Below, piece by piece: positions 31,952 through 40,182 of a stretch of 64,000 nucleotides of DNA; within the stretch, counting starts at the first letter, position 1, and every line of letters starts with the position of its first letter. The stretch lies in assembly GCA_022041995.1 (NCBI GenBank), contig CP074390.1, forward strand, positions 310,001 to 374,000, given 5' to 3'. The notes under the pieces are model-generated. The model worked only from the letters and a program-made list of their open reading frames with translations. It made no database searches and was not told the DNA's origin. Source of the stretch: Cupriavidus necator (lineage in GTDB: Bacteria; Pseudomonadota; Gammaproteobacteria; Burkholderiales; Burkholderiaceae). The translations under genes and the position numbers were made by a program.

Positions 31952-33069
31952 ATGCAAGCAGCTACCGCAACACAAACACTCGGCAACGTCACGCCGATCA
32001 GCGCCGCCACCGGTGCGCTGGCCCTGCCCGCCGAGGAGCGCCGTGCCCTCGCGCTCAAGGTCATGGGCGACTCGCTCTATCCGGGCGCCAAGCCGGAAAG
32101 CGTCGTCATGGCCTACGAGTACTGCCAGGCCCAAGGGCTCGACCCGCTCCTCAAGCCGGTCCACATCATGCAGGTGTCCGTGAAGGGCGCGAAGGATGCC
32201 CGGGGCGCGATTCGTACGACAAGCGCGACGTGATCCTGCCGGGCATTGGCTTGTACCGCACGATGGCTGCGCGCACCGGCTGCTATGCGGGCATGACCGA
32301 GCCGGAGTTCGGGCCGAACGAGATCCTTGGGTACCGCCGCAAGGTGTGGGAGGAAAACCCCACCACGGGCAAGAGCAGCTCCCGCTGGGTTGATGAGGAA
32401 CTCACCTACCCCGCCTGGTGCAAGATCACCGTCCGCAAGATCGTGGCCGGCGTCATCTGCGACTTCACGGCGGTGGAGTACTGGCTGGAGAACTACGCCA
32501 CCTCCGGCCGCGACACGGATGCACCGAACGAGATGTGGCGCAAGCGGGTGCGCGGGCAGCTCGCCAAGGTCGCCGAGAGCCAGGCGTTGCGCAAGGCCTT
32601 TCCCGAAGTGGGTGCCCTGCCCACCGCCGAGGAAATGGAAGGTCGCGTTATCGACCTGGATTCCTATCAGGCGATGAGCGGCCGTGGCGACGGCGAGCAC
32701 GAAGCCGGTGACGAGCCGCGCGCCAGCAAGCCGCTGCCCCGTCGTAAGTCGGAAGTTCAGCAGGCCGAACTGCAGATGGACCCGGAGCCGAAGCACGAAG
32801 TCACCGACGTGCCCTTCACGGAATCGCAACCGCAGGCCGAGGCGAAGCCCACCGCCCAGCCCGCGCGCCGTCAGCCCGCGCCGGAGAAGTCCGCCGACGC
32901 AAGCCCGGTGGCCACGGCCGGCATGCTGGGCCTGCTCCGGGTGAAGGCCAAGCAGGGCAACCTCACCGAAGCCGATCTCATGAAGCGCGCCGGCGTCGAC
33001 GCCTTCGAGAGACTGACCATCGTGCAGGTGAACGGCCTGCTCGCATGGATCGCCAACCCGCAGGAGTAA
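31952..33069 (+). CDS. bet: Bet/RecT-like single-strand annealing protein, frame interrupted
   Basis: About 372 aa after joining two frames. First part (31952 to about 32202): LKVMGDSLYPGAKPESV, YCQAQGLDPLLKPVHIMQV. Second part: YDKRDVILPGIGLYRTMAAR, GMTEPEFGPN, LTYPAWCKITVRKI, KRVRGQLAKVAESQALRKAFPE. This is the phage Bet (Red-beta) family. The frames join if one G is added to GGGG at 32202-32205. It anneals ssDNA and works with the exonuclease at 33316 and the SSB at 34865. The C-terminal third is a Pro/Ala/Glu linker and a small helical domain. Confidence 0.85.
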
Positions 33070-33073
33070 TGCC

Positions 33074-33319
33074 ATGACCACCAGCAAGACCAAGATCCCG
33101 ACCATCACGCCCGTCTCGTCCTCCAACCTGGCCGGCTACCACTATGACCCCGCCAAGCAGGTGTTCACGGTGAAGTTCTCCAGCGGCACGCACTACGCCT
33201 ACTCGGGCGTGTCGGCAAAGACCATGAAGGGCTTCCACGAGGCGGAGTCGAAGGGCTCCTTCTTCGCCCGCGAGATCCGCAGCAAGCACGCCCACGAGCG
33301 GCTGGAGGAGGAAGCGTGA
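33074..33319 (+). CDS. KTSC-domain protein
   Basis: 81 aa. LAGYHYDPAKQVFTVKF, then GTHYAYSGVSAKTMKGFHEAESKGSFF is the KTSC domain, a short beta-rich module found in phages and in some replication-linked enzymes. It lies between bet and the exonuclease and may assist recombination. Confidence 0.75.
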   Translation: MTTSKTKIPTITPVSSSNLAGYHYDPAKQVFTVKFSSGTHYAYSGVSAKTMKGFHEAESKGSFFAREIRSKHAHERLEEEA

Positions 33320-33927
33320 TCTATCCGGGCCTCACGTTCGATGAGCCGACGCATACCTATCGGTTCCAAGGCAAGGAAGTGCCGAGCGTCACGCAACTGC
33401 TGGACACTGCGCTCTACAACTTCGCCATGGTCCCGGAGGACTTGCTGCAAGCGGCGGCGGATCGCGGCACTGCGGTTCACCTGGCTACCGAGCTGTACGA
33501 CCAGAACGACCTGGACGAAAGCAGCCTGGAGCCGGAGTGGGTGCCGTACCTCGATGCGTGGAAGAAGTTTCGCGCGGAATCGGGGTTCGAGATCGACTTC
33601 ATCGAGCGCAAGGTCTTCCACCCCACCCTGCACTACGCCGGGACCATCGACCGCGGCGGCGTGATGAGCGGCAAGCGCTGGCTGATCGACATCAAGACCA
33701 CCAGCGTCGTGTCTCATGCGGCTGGGGTCCAGCTCGCAGCCTACGAGAAGGCGGCCCGCGAGAACGACGAGATTTACAAGAGCGCCCGCAAGGTTCACCG
33801 CGGGGTTGTGCAACTGAAGAACAACGGCACCTACCGTCTCGTGCCGTTCAAGGAAGAAAGCGACTGGAACACCTTCGTCGCCCTACTGAACCTCCACAAC
33901 TGGAAGAAAAATCATGGAACTGCTTAA
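33316..33927 (+). CDS. PD-(D/E)XK exonuclease of the recombination module
   Basis: 203 aa. RecB/Cas4-type nuclease pattern: H55 in GTAVHLA, D112 in GTIDRGG, D125 and K127 in LIDIKTTS, Q139 in GVQLAAY. It replaces lambda Exo as partner of Bet, giving 3' single strands. Overlaps KTSC by 4 bases and the next gene by 14. No iron-sulfur Cys set, so closer to phage RecE/PDDEXK_1 enzymes than to Cas4. Confidence 0.8.
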   Translation: MIYPGLTFDEPTHTYRFQGKEVPSVTQLLDTALYNFAMVPEDLLQAAADRGTAVHLATELYDQNDLDESSLEPEWVPYLDAWKKFRAESGFEIDFIERKVFHPTLHYAGTIDRGGVMSGKRWLIDIKTTSVVSHAAGVQLAAYEKAARENDEIYKSARKVHRGVVQLKNNGTYRLVPFKEESDWNTFVALLNLHNWKKNHGTA

Positions 33928-34591
33928 ATCCCTCGCCACCCTGACCGCCCCGAAGGCTGACGATCTGCTGGCCGATGCCAATGCCTCGCACGAAATCGCG
34001 CATGCCATGGTGATTGACAGCGATGAGATGTTCGAGTTCGCCGGCAAGGAACTGCAGGACATCAGCACCAAGATCTCGGCGCTCGAAGAAAAGCGCATGG
34101 CCATCACCCGCCCGATGGACGCCGCCAAGAAGGCCGTGATGGCTCTGTTCAGCCCGGCAATCGAGCGCCTCACCGAGGGCAAGGTCTTCATCAACAACGG
34201 CATGCTGGTCTACACCCGCAAGAAGCAGGCTGAAGCTGCCGAGGCCCAGCGCAAGGCCGATGCCGCTGCCGCCGCGGAGCGCGCCAAGATCCAGCAGCGC
34301 GCCGAGCGGGCCGAGGCCTCCGGCAAGGTCGAGAAGGCTGAGGATCTGCGCGAGCTCGCCGCCACCACCGTCGCGCCCGTGGTCCGCATCGAAGCCGCCA
34401 AGGTCAAGGGCGTGAGCATCAAGGCCAACTGGCAATTCGAAGTGACGGACCCGAGCCTGATCCCGCGCGAGTTCCTGATGGTGGACGAGAAGAAGATTGG
34501 CCAGGTCGTCAAGGCCATGAAGGAAGCGACCAACATCCCGGGTATCCGCGTGTGGGATGCCGGCACGGTCTCGGCTCGCCGCTTCGGCTAA
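33914..34591 (+). CDS. Coiled-coil protein of the recombination cluster
   Basis: 225 aa. Helical N-part, a long K/A/E/R coiled coil at residues 95-150, and a conserved C-terminal domain (VKGVSIKANWQFEVTDPS, IPREFLMVDEKKIGQVV, IPGIRVWDAG). This C-terminal part is frequent in phage recombination operons. It may be a Gam- or helper-type factor; no published role that I can cite. Confidence 0.65.
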   Translation: MELLKSLATLTAPKADDLLADANASHEIAHAMVIDSDEMFEFAGKELQDISTKISALEEKRMAITRPMDAAKKAVMALFSPAIERLTEGKVFINNGMLVYTRKKQAEAAEAQRKADAAAAAERAKIQQRAERAEASGKVEKAEDLRELAATTVAPVVRIEAAKVKGVSIKANWQFEVTDPSLIPREFLMVDEKKIGQVVKAMKEATNIPGIRVWDAGTVSARRFG

Positions 34592-34601
34592 GGGCCTGAC
34601 C

Positions 34602-34862
34602 ATGGGCACCGCACCGGGGGCGCAGCGTCTGCGTAGGCTGCGCCACAAGGCAGAACTATCGCAGACATTGTTTTGGGGACGCATCGGCGTTAGCCAGCAG
34701 CGAGGCAGCCGCTACGAGACCGGAGCCGAGATGACGAAGGACGTGACGCTCTTGGTCGAGCTGGCCTATGGATGCATTCCCCTGTTCACGCTTGCCAAGC
34801 TCCGCGACATGCAGTTGGACGATTTTATGCGCGAGCAAGGTTTCGTTAGAAAGGAGAAGTGA
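34602..34862 (+). CDS. XRE-like mini DNA-binding protein
   Basis: 86 aa. The N-terminal part reads like a helix-turn-helix (RLRRLRHKAELSQTLFWGRIGVSQQRGSRYE style, residues 8-40). Then a short helical end. Probably a Cro-like or auxiliary regulator of the rightward operon. Ends two bases before the SSB leader. Confidence 0.6.
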   Translation: MGTAPGAQRLRRLRHKAELSQTLFWGRIGVSQQRGSRYETGAEMTKDVTLLVELAYGCIPLFTLAKLRDMQLDDFMREQGFVRKEK

Positions 34863-34864
34863 AA

Positions 34865-35377
34865 GTGGCATCAGTAAACAAATGCATCCTCGTAGGAAAT
34901 TGCGGTGCCGACCCTGAAACTCGGTACTTGCCCAGCGGTGACGCCGTGACCAACGTTAGCCTGGCGATGACCGATCGCTACAAGGACAAGCAGACCGGTG
35001 AGGCGCGCGAACATACCGAATGGATCCGCGTGAACTTCTTTGGAAAACTGGCTGAGATCGCCGGCCAATACCTGAAGAAGGGTTCGCAGGTCTACGTCGA
35101 AGGGTCCATCCGGACGCGCAAGTGGCAGGATCAGAACGGCCAGGATAAGTACAGCACCGAGATCCGCGCCGATGTCATGAAGATGCTGGGCTCGCGCCAG
35201 GGCGGCGATGATGACGGCGGATCCGGCGGGCAGCAACAGCGACCGCAGCAGCAGGGCCAGCAGCGTCAAGCCGCCGGCCAGCAGCGCCAGCAGGCACCGC
35301 AAGGTGGCCAGCGTCGACAAGCCCCGCCGCAGGACAACGGGTTCGAGGGCATGGACGACGACCAAATCCCTTTTTAG
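34865..35377 (+). CDS. ssb: Single-stranded DNA-binding protein
   Basis: 170 aa from a GTG at 34865, 8 bases after AAGGAG. The OB fold is clear: NKCILVGNCGADPETRYLPSG, TEWIRVNFFGKLAEIAGQYL, VYVEGSIRTRKWQDQNGQD. Then comes a Q/G/P linker and the acidic tip DDDQIPF that binds host partners. Works with Bet and the replication proteins. Confidence 0.92.
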   Translation: MASVNKCILVGNCGADPETRYLPSGDAVTNVSLAMTDRYKDKQTGEAREHTEWIRVNFFGKLAEIAGQYLKKGSQVYVEGSIRTRKWQDQNGQDKYSTEIRADVMKMLGSRQGGDDDGGSGGQQQRPQQQGQQRQAAGQQRQQAPQGGQRRQAPPQDNGFEGMDDDQIPF

Positions 35378-35410
35378 ACGAAGGGCGCCAGCGACCAGCA
35401 GCGAGAGCCG

Positions 35411-35468
35411 CCGGCTCATTTTTTTGAGCCGGTGAATAAGTTTTGCTTGCGCTGTATAACTTTGTTTC
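35411..35468 (+). promoter_or_regulatory. Hairpin plus operator/promoter element
   Basis: CCGGCTCA-T6-TGAGCCGG (35411-35432) is a perfect hairpin that can end the SSB transcript. Next, ATAAGTTTTGCTTGC (35436-35450) and TATAACTTT (35455-35463) form the recurrent two-box element, the second box serving as likely -10. Confidence 0.65.
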
Positions 35469-35541
35469 TTAAACTGGCTGAGTCGTTTTTCAGAAATTCA
35501 GCCACGCGCCGAACTCCCTCGGCGCCTTTGTCGGAGAACCC

Positions 35542-35727
35542 ATGAACGGAAAGAAAGCGAAGCAGCTCCGCGCTCTGGCGCGCGAGGGCACGGACGGGGC
35601 CAAGCCACTGTCGCAGGCGGCTAAACACGTCTATGCGCAAACGAAGCAGATCTACAAGGGCCTCACCGAGCCCGAGCGCAGCGCGGAGCGCCGGATCATC
35701 GTTGAGAACGCCTCGGTCGCAGCATGA
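35542..35727 (+). CDS. Small basic hypothetical protein
   Basis: 61 aa, basic and helical (MNGKKAKQLRALAREGTDG, VYAQTKQIYKGLTEPERSA). First gene behind the element at 35436, with GGAGAACC ribosome site. Overlaps the next frame by 4 bases. Function unknown. Confidence 0.5.
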   Translation: MNGKKAKQLRALAREGTDGAKPLSQAAKHVYAQTKQIYKGLTEPERSAERRIIVENASVAA

Positions 35728-35930
35728 GCCACAGCGTGAGAAAGCTCACCCTCCTCACCGCCGCGATGGCATTCGCCGCGTCGCTTACGTCGCCGGCCTA
35801 CGCAGCACCGGGCCAGTGCCGTCGCGCAGGCGATCCCTACGGCGATCCCGTGGACTTCCAGCCTTCGGCCCCCTCCCAGCCGAAGCGCCAAGGAAAGCCC
35901 TGGGCTCGCAAGAAGGCCAACCGTCGATAG
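35724..35930 (+). CDS. Small exported protein
   Basis: 68 aa. Signal peptide with cleavage likely after AYA (residues 23-28: SPAYAAPG). The mature part of about 40 residues is Pro-rich and basic. Periplasmic or secreted. A moron-type gene is possible. Function unknown. Confidence 0.5.
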   Translation: MSHSVRKLTLLTAAMAFAASLTSPAYAAPGQCRRAGDPYGDPVDFQPSAPSQPKRQGKPWARKKANRR

Positions 35931-35978
35931 AGCCATGGGGCGCCGGAACCCTCCACCTCTGGCGCCCGTGGAGACCAC

Positions 35979-36269
35979 ATGAACGAACAACACCTCCTCG
36001 ACCTGCTCCGCGAACTCGGCAAGCCTGTCCGGCGCCCCGAGCTGATGAGGCTCTCCGGTTTCTACGCGGAGGACCTGCTGGCGGCGCTTGATGCCCTGGT
36101 CCTGCGCGGCGACGTCGAGCGCGTGGACGACAAGTACCGCGCAGTCGAACGCAAGCCGGAGCCGGTCAAATCACCCTACCAGCCCGACTGGTGCGGGACG
36201 GAGTGGAAGCCGGACACCTTTACGCACTGGCACCGCTGCATGGAGTCCAGAAAGATGGGGATTAGCTGA
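35979..36269 (+). CDS. Winged-helix-like small protein
   Basis: 96 aa. MNEQHLLDLLRELGKPVRRPELMRLSGFYAEDLLAALDALVLRGDV reads like a winged-helix DNA-binding fold. The C-terminal part ends with an HWHRCMES motif, possibly metal-binding. It stands before a second winged-helix protein. Confidence 0.55.
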   Translation: MNEQHLLDLLRELGKPVRRPELMRLSGFYAEDLLAALDALVLRGDVERVDDKYRAVERKPEPVKSPYQPDWCGTEWKPDTFTHWHRCMESRKMGIS

Positions 36270-36270
36270 C

Positions 36271-36981
36271 ATGAACCCTCCTAGCAGACAACTCACATTG
36301 CGGCGCATGGATGCCATTCTCGCGCTGCTACGCACGGGCGATCGAACCATCTATGAAATCGCCGACCACGTTTGCATCATCCCCGAGCACGTCCGCTCTC
36401 GCTATGTGAAAGTATTGATCGCCCAGGGCAAAGCTCACATTTGCCGCGCCGTGATCCGCCGGGAGGCTGCCAGCCCCAGTCCGCGCGTCGTTTTCGCCTA
36501 TGGCCCACCACCAGAGGGCGTGCCCCACAACTACGGCGCCCAATTCACCCGCGCCCGCGGCGAGGCAGTGGGCGCGACCCGCAACTTCCAAGAGCTGTCG
36601 CTGACGCCGGTCCTCGCTGCGCTGGTCGATGGCGAGCGCGAGGTGGCCGAGATTTCGAATGTGACCGGCATCCATCCGCACAACGTAAAGCTGCGTCTGG
36701 ACCACCTCATCGACGCGGACCGGATCCATGTTTCCGAGCGGGAGATTCGCGACGGATACCCGAAGTTCCTCTACGCCCTTGGGCCTGCACCGAAGGCCAT
36801 GCCGCGCGGCACTGAGAAGCAATACGCCTACTGGCGCAAGAAGCACGCAGAGGCTGCGCGCAACGCGGATAACGCCCGCCGCCGGGCGGTGTACCGACGT
36901 AGCGCCCCGGACGTCGCCGCGTTCTGGATTCCGCGCCAGACCACCAACACCGAGATCCGAGCGTCAACTACCCCCGCCTGA
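36271..36981 (+). CDS. Protein with two winged-helix-like domains
   Basis: 236 aa. Two similar helical units: residues 8-60 (RMDAILALLRTGDRTIYEIADHV) and 110-165 (LTPVLAALVDGEREVAEISNVTGIH). Each is followed by a strand pair ending with FAYGP or LYALGP. It has a basic C-terminal tail. An internal duplication is probable. DNA-binding regulator of the phage, target unknown. It is the last gene before the omega RNA. Confidence 0.55.
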   Translation: MNPPSRQLTLRRMDAILALLRTGDRTIYEIADHVCIIPEHVRSRYVKVLIAQGKAHICRAVIRREAASPSPRVVFAYGPPPEGVPHNYGAQFTRARGEAVGATRNFQELSLTPVLAALVDGEREVAEISNVTGIHPHNVKLRLDHLIDADRIHVSEREIRDGYPKFLYALGPAPKAMPRGTEKQYAYWRKKHAEAARNADNARRRAVYRRSAPDVAAFWIPRQTTNTEIRASTTPA

Positions 36982-36984
36982 AGG

Positions 36985-37240
36985 TTGGAGCTTGAAGGGC
37001 AACCAACAAGCTCGGGTTGACCAGGCAGAGCGGTAAACAGCCCGCTACGTTGCGAATAGGTGCAAGACCGACGTTGGGATGCTTCCTTAGTCCCAACCTC
37101 TCGAAGCCCCGGTTGCAGACAAGCGACAGGGTAAGCACGAAACGGATCGGGGCAGATCGCCGGTTCGCAACATTGCCGAAGGGAGACGCCCCGCAAGGGG
37201 CGCGTAACCAGGCCCGTAAGGGCGCCTATTTTGGAGAGAT
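36985..37240 (+). ncRNA. Omega RNA (HEARO) of IscB
   Basis: A gene-free, structured stretch directly before iscB on the same strand. Visible parts: TTGCGAATAGGTGCAAGACC, the stem GTTGGGA/TCCCAAC (37074-37099), AGCCCCGG pairing near GATCGGGGC, the hairpin CGCCCC-GCAA-GGGGCG, and GCCC-GTAA-GGGC just before the ribosome site. These end hairpins with GNRA-like loops are typical of HEARO/omega RNA. The guide should be at the 5' end, within about 36985-37055; its exact limits cannot be told by eye. Confidence 0.75.
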
Positions 37241-37244
37241 TGCC

Positions 37245-38606
37245 ATGGCAGTCTTTGTGTTGGACAAGCACGGCAAGCCGTTAATGCCTTGCACCGAGAA
37301 GCGAGCGCGGTTGTTGCTCGAGCGCGGGCGCGCACGGGTGCACCGCCTGATGCCGTTCGCCATTCGGCTGATTGATGGACGCGTGGCTGACAGCGAGTTC
37401 CAGCCGTTGCGTCTCAAGCTGGATCCGGGGAGTAAGGGAACGGGCGTCGCCCTCGTTCGTGAGACAACTGACGTGAATGGCATCCGGCACGCCATCGTGC
37501 TGTCGCTGGCCGAGATCCTTCACCGTGGCCGGCAGATCAGCGAGGCATTGCTCGCACGACGCTCGATGCGCCAGGCCCGTCGCGGGCGAAAGACGCGCTA
37601 CCGCGCATCTCGGTTTCACAATCGCCGCAAGCCCAAGGGGTGGCTGGCGCCCAGCCTGCGCCACCGCGTCGAGACCACCGTGTCGTGGGTTTCCCGCTTT
37701 CGCGCGCTAGCGCCAATCACGGCCCTCAGCACGGAGTTGGTGCGCTTCGACATGCAGGCGATGCAGCATCCGGAAATCTCAGGGATCCAATATCAGCAGG
37801 GGACGCTTCAGGGCTACGAACTGCGCGAGTACCTTCTCGAAAAATTCGGGCGAATCTGTGCATATTGTGACGCGAAGGACCGACCGCTCGAAATCGAGCA
37901 CATCGACGCCCGCGCCAACAACGGGTCCAACCGGGTCTCGAATCTGACGCTGGCCTGCCGGCCCTGCAACCAAAAGAAAGGCGCTTTGCCACTCGAGGTA
38001 TTCCTACACAATGACCCGCAGAGGGTCAGGCGAATCCGGGCGCACATGAAGGCACCACTGCGCGATGCTGCCGCAGTCAATGTCACCCGCTTCGCCTTGC
38101 TTGATGCGCTTAAAGCCACGAGCCTCCCAGTCGAGACCGGTTCCGGCGCCCAAACAAAGTACAACCGCCGACGTCTTGACATCCCGAAGGCCCACGCGCT
38201 TGACGCGGCGTGCGTTGGAGAGGTGCAGGCAATCTTGGGCTGGCAACGCCCTACGCTCTGCATCAAATGCACGGGGCGCGGCAGTTACCAGCGCACCCGG
38301 CTGACCGCAAACGGGTTCCCTCGCGGCTACCTGATGCGCAGCAAACGCGCGTTCGGGTTCCAGACGGGCGACATGGTTAAGGCCGAAGTCCCGGCGGGAA
38401 AGAGGGCCGGCACACACGTCGGTAGGGTTGCGATCCGGGCCACCGGCAAATTCAACATCCAAACCATAGGGGGAGCCGTGCAAGGCATCTCACATAAGTA
38501 CTGTTCTATCCTTCAGCGCGGTGACGGATATGGTTATGCACTCGTAGCGCACTCACAAAAGAAGATCGAGTCGAGGACTGGGGCGACGCTACGCGTCGCG
38601 CGCTAA
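37245..38606 (+). CDS. iscB: IscB RNA-guided nuclease
   Basis: 453 aa from ATG at 37245 (GGAGAG ribosome site). N-terminal PLMP domain (KPLMPCTEKRARLLLERGRA, residues 11-30). Split RuvC: D60 in LKLDPGSKGTG, E164 in STELVRFD, H317 and D320 in KAHALDAAC. Bridge-helix-like Arg-rich stretch at 104-130. HNH inserted at about 190-255 with CAYC, IEHID (H219), SNLTLAC and CRPCNQKKG. C-terminal target-interaction part (GYLMRSKRAFGFQTGD, GRVAIRATGKFNIQ). All catalytic residues are present. The frame is open further upstream, but that part is the omega RNA. Confidence 0.93.
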   Translation: MAVFVLDKHGKPLMPCTEKRARLLLERGRARVHRLMPFAIRLIDGRVADSEFQPLRLKLDPGSKGTGVALVRETTDVNGIRHAIVLSLAEILHRGRQISEALLARRSMRQARRGRKTRYRASRFHNRRKPKGWLAPSLRHRVETTVSWVSRFRALAPITALSTELVRFDMQAMQHPEISGIQYQQGTLQGYELREYLLEKFGRICAYCDAKDRPLEIEHIDARANNGSNRVSNLTLACRPCNQKKGALPLEVFLHNDPQRVRRIRAHMKAPLRDAAAVNVTRFALLDALKATSLPVETGSGAQTKYNRRRLDIPKAHALDAACVGEVQAILGWQRPTLCIKCTGRGSYQRTRLTANGFPRGYLMRSKRAFGFQTGDMVKAEVPAGKRAGTHVGRVAIRATGKFNIQTIGGAVQGISHKYCSILQRGDGYGYALVAHSQKKIESRTGATLRVAR

Positions 38607-38615
38607 GGGGCCACC

Positions 38616-38861
38616 ATGTCAGAACAGAAAGTCCTGATGCCCTCCGCCCTCACCGCAGAGAACGGCGCCAAGGCCCTGCTGAGCGGCGAGTTCCACGAGA
38701 CGTTTAGCTCGGCCTGCCCGGCTTGCGGTGGCGATGTTGAGGAGGATGACTGCGGTGTTTGCGAAGGCAGCGGCACGGTCGAGATCCGCATTCCTGTGAG
38801 CTGGACCACGATCAAGGCCATCTACGCCATGGCCGTCGAGCACCTTGGGAGCCCCGCGTGA
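38616..38861 (+). CDS. Small DnaJ-type zinc-finger protein
   Basis: 81 aa. CPACGG and CGVCEGSG in the middle form one DnaJ-like zinc module, with flanking helices. It directly follows iscB and is probably the gene that originally followed the winged-helix gene. Unknown function. Confidence 0.6.
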   Translation: MSEQKVLMPSALTAENGAKALLSGEFHETFSSACPACGGDVEEDDCGVCEGSGTVEIRIPVSWTTIKAIYAMAVEHLGSPA

Positions 38862-39433
38862 TGACGCCGACCTCAAAGCAGATCGGACTGCTGCAGCACA
38901 CCATCGGCGTGTCCGAGTGGCAGCGCGAGCCGCATCGCAATCACTTCGTCGCCGGCCCGGGCCACCATGACCAGAAAGACCTTGAGCAACTGGAGGCCGC
39001 CGGCCTGATGGGGCGCGGTCGCACGCCGAGCTTCATCCCCGCCGATAGCGTGGTGTTCATGGTCACGGAAGCCGGCCGCGCGTTGGCGATCGCCTCCCTG
39101 CCGGAGCCGAAGAAGCCGACGCGCTACGAGGAATACCTGCGCGCCGACGGGTGCGCGGGCGACTCGTTCGGCGAGTTCTTGTGCGGCATCCGCCTGCCGG
39201 AGTTCGAGTCTCGGCGCGCTCACAACAGACCGCGCGGCCGGTGGGGATACGAGTGCTACGAGTACCGCATGTTCCGCTGCGCTGGATGGGATTCGTACTA
39301 CGGCATCCCCGGCGGCAGGGACGTGCAAGGCGATTGGGCGCCAACAAAGAAGGAAGCCAAGGCGAGTTACAAGGCAGCGCTCAAGGCGCATCAGCAGGCC
39401 AGGCGCGGCGACGCGTTGAGGAAGGCGGCATGA
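38861..39433 (+). CDS. Hypothetical phage protein
   Basis: 190 aa. MTPTSKQIGLLQHTIGV...NHFVAGPGHHDQKDLEQLEAAGLM is a helix-rich N-domain that recurs in phages. The C-terminal half (WGYECYEYRMFRCAGWDSYYG, DWAPTKKEAKASYKAALK) resembles a small DUF in Burkholderia phages. A GTG start 3 bases upstream is possible. No function assigned. Confidence 0.55.
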   Translation: MTPTSKQIGLLQHTIGVSEWQREPHRNHFVAGPGHHDQKDLEQLEAAGLMGRGRTPSFIPADSVVFMVTEAGRALAIASLPEPKKPTRYEEYLRADGCAGDSFGEFLCGIRLPEFESRRAHNRPRGRWGYECYEYRMFRCAGWDSYYGIPGGRDVQGDWAPTKKEAKASYKAALKAHQQARRGDALRKAA

Positions 39434-39537
39434 CTTGCATCGCCCCACTCATCACCCTCGCCGGCTTCTTTGCCGCCATGGCTGTTGGCGCCTATGCCAA
39501 CTACCGGTTTGCGAAGAGGTTGATGCGGCGACCCTGA
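39430..39537 (+). CDS. Short single-pass membrane protein
   Basis: 35 aa: one membrane helix (PLITLAGFFAAMAVGAYAN) and a basic end (RFAKRLMRRP). Overlaps the previous stop by 4 bases. A plausible small membrane protein, function unknown. Confidence 0.45.
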   Translation: MTCIAPLITLAGFFAAMAVGAYANYRFAKRLMRRP

Positions 39538-39597
39538 CAAGTTTTGCGGCGCGCTACCACCCGGCCAGCGCGCTGCCTTTTTATACCGAGGAACCAT

Positions 39598-40182
39598 ATG
39601 CCAAGCGGATACACAGCCTCCATCAAGGATGGCATCACCTTCCAACAGTTTGCCCTTCGCTGCGCGCGGGCCATGGGCGCGCTGGTCCTGATGCGGGATG
39701 AGCCCTTCGACGCGCCGATTCCGGAACGCTTCGAACCGTCCGACTACCACCTTAAGCGGGCCGAGGAGGCGCGGCAGGATCTTGCCAGGCTTCGCGCGCT
39801 GTCGCTGGACGAGGCTGAGAAGGAGAATGAGGCCGCTTATTTGGCTGAACTCGCCCGACGCGCCAAGCATCTTCAAGAGAACGAGGATCTCCGCGCCAAG
39901 TATCAGGCCATGCTGGACCAGGTGAACGCCTGGGAGCCTCCCACTCCCGACCACACGGGATTCGCTGAGTTCATGAGCACGCAGATCAATGAATCCATCA
40001 AGTGGGATTGCATGGACTGCATTGACGAACCCCAGCGCGTAGACGGCGAGCAATGGCTCGCGGCGCAGATCGAGAAAGCCGGGCGCAGCATCGCCTACCA
40101 CGACCGCGAGCACGCCGCAGAAGTGGAGCGCACGGAGAAGCGGAACGCCTGGATCAAGGCACTGCGCGGGAGCCTGCAATGA
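39598..40182 (+). CDS. Hypothetical phage protein with central coiled coil
   Basis: 194 aa. MPSGYTASIKDGITFQQFALRCARAMGALVLMRDEP is a well-conserved start of a phage protein family. A coiled coil follows (residues 55-110), then Cys-containing MDCIDEP and a helix. Function unknown; widespread in beta-proteobacterial phages. Confidence 0.6.
   Translation: MPSGYTASIKDGITFQQFALRCARAMGALVLMRDEPFDAPIPERFEPSDYHLKRAEEARQDLARLRALSLDEAEKENEAAYLAELARRAKHLQENEDLRAKYQAMLDQVNAWEPPTPDHTGFAEFMSTQINESIKWDCMDCIDEPQRVDGEQWLAAQIEKAGRSIAYHDREHAAEVERTEKRNAWIKALRGSLQ

Noticed and set aside
32113..33126. 337-codon minus-strand frame opposite bet
   Set aside because: Shadow of the bet gene; Leu/Gly/His-rich without domains.
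33316..33927. Cas4 of a CRISPR system
   Set aside because: Lacks the four Cys iron-sulfur ligands and is placed beside Bet and KTSC; it is the phage recombination exonuclease.
37017..37244. Extension of the IscB frame 76 codons upstream
   Set aside because: The stretch is the structured omega RNA; the PLMP domain starts at the ATG at 37245, which has a ribosome site.
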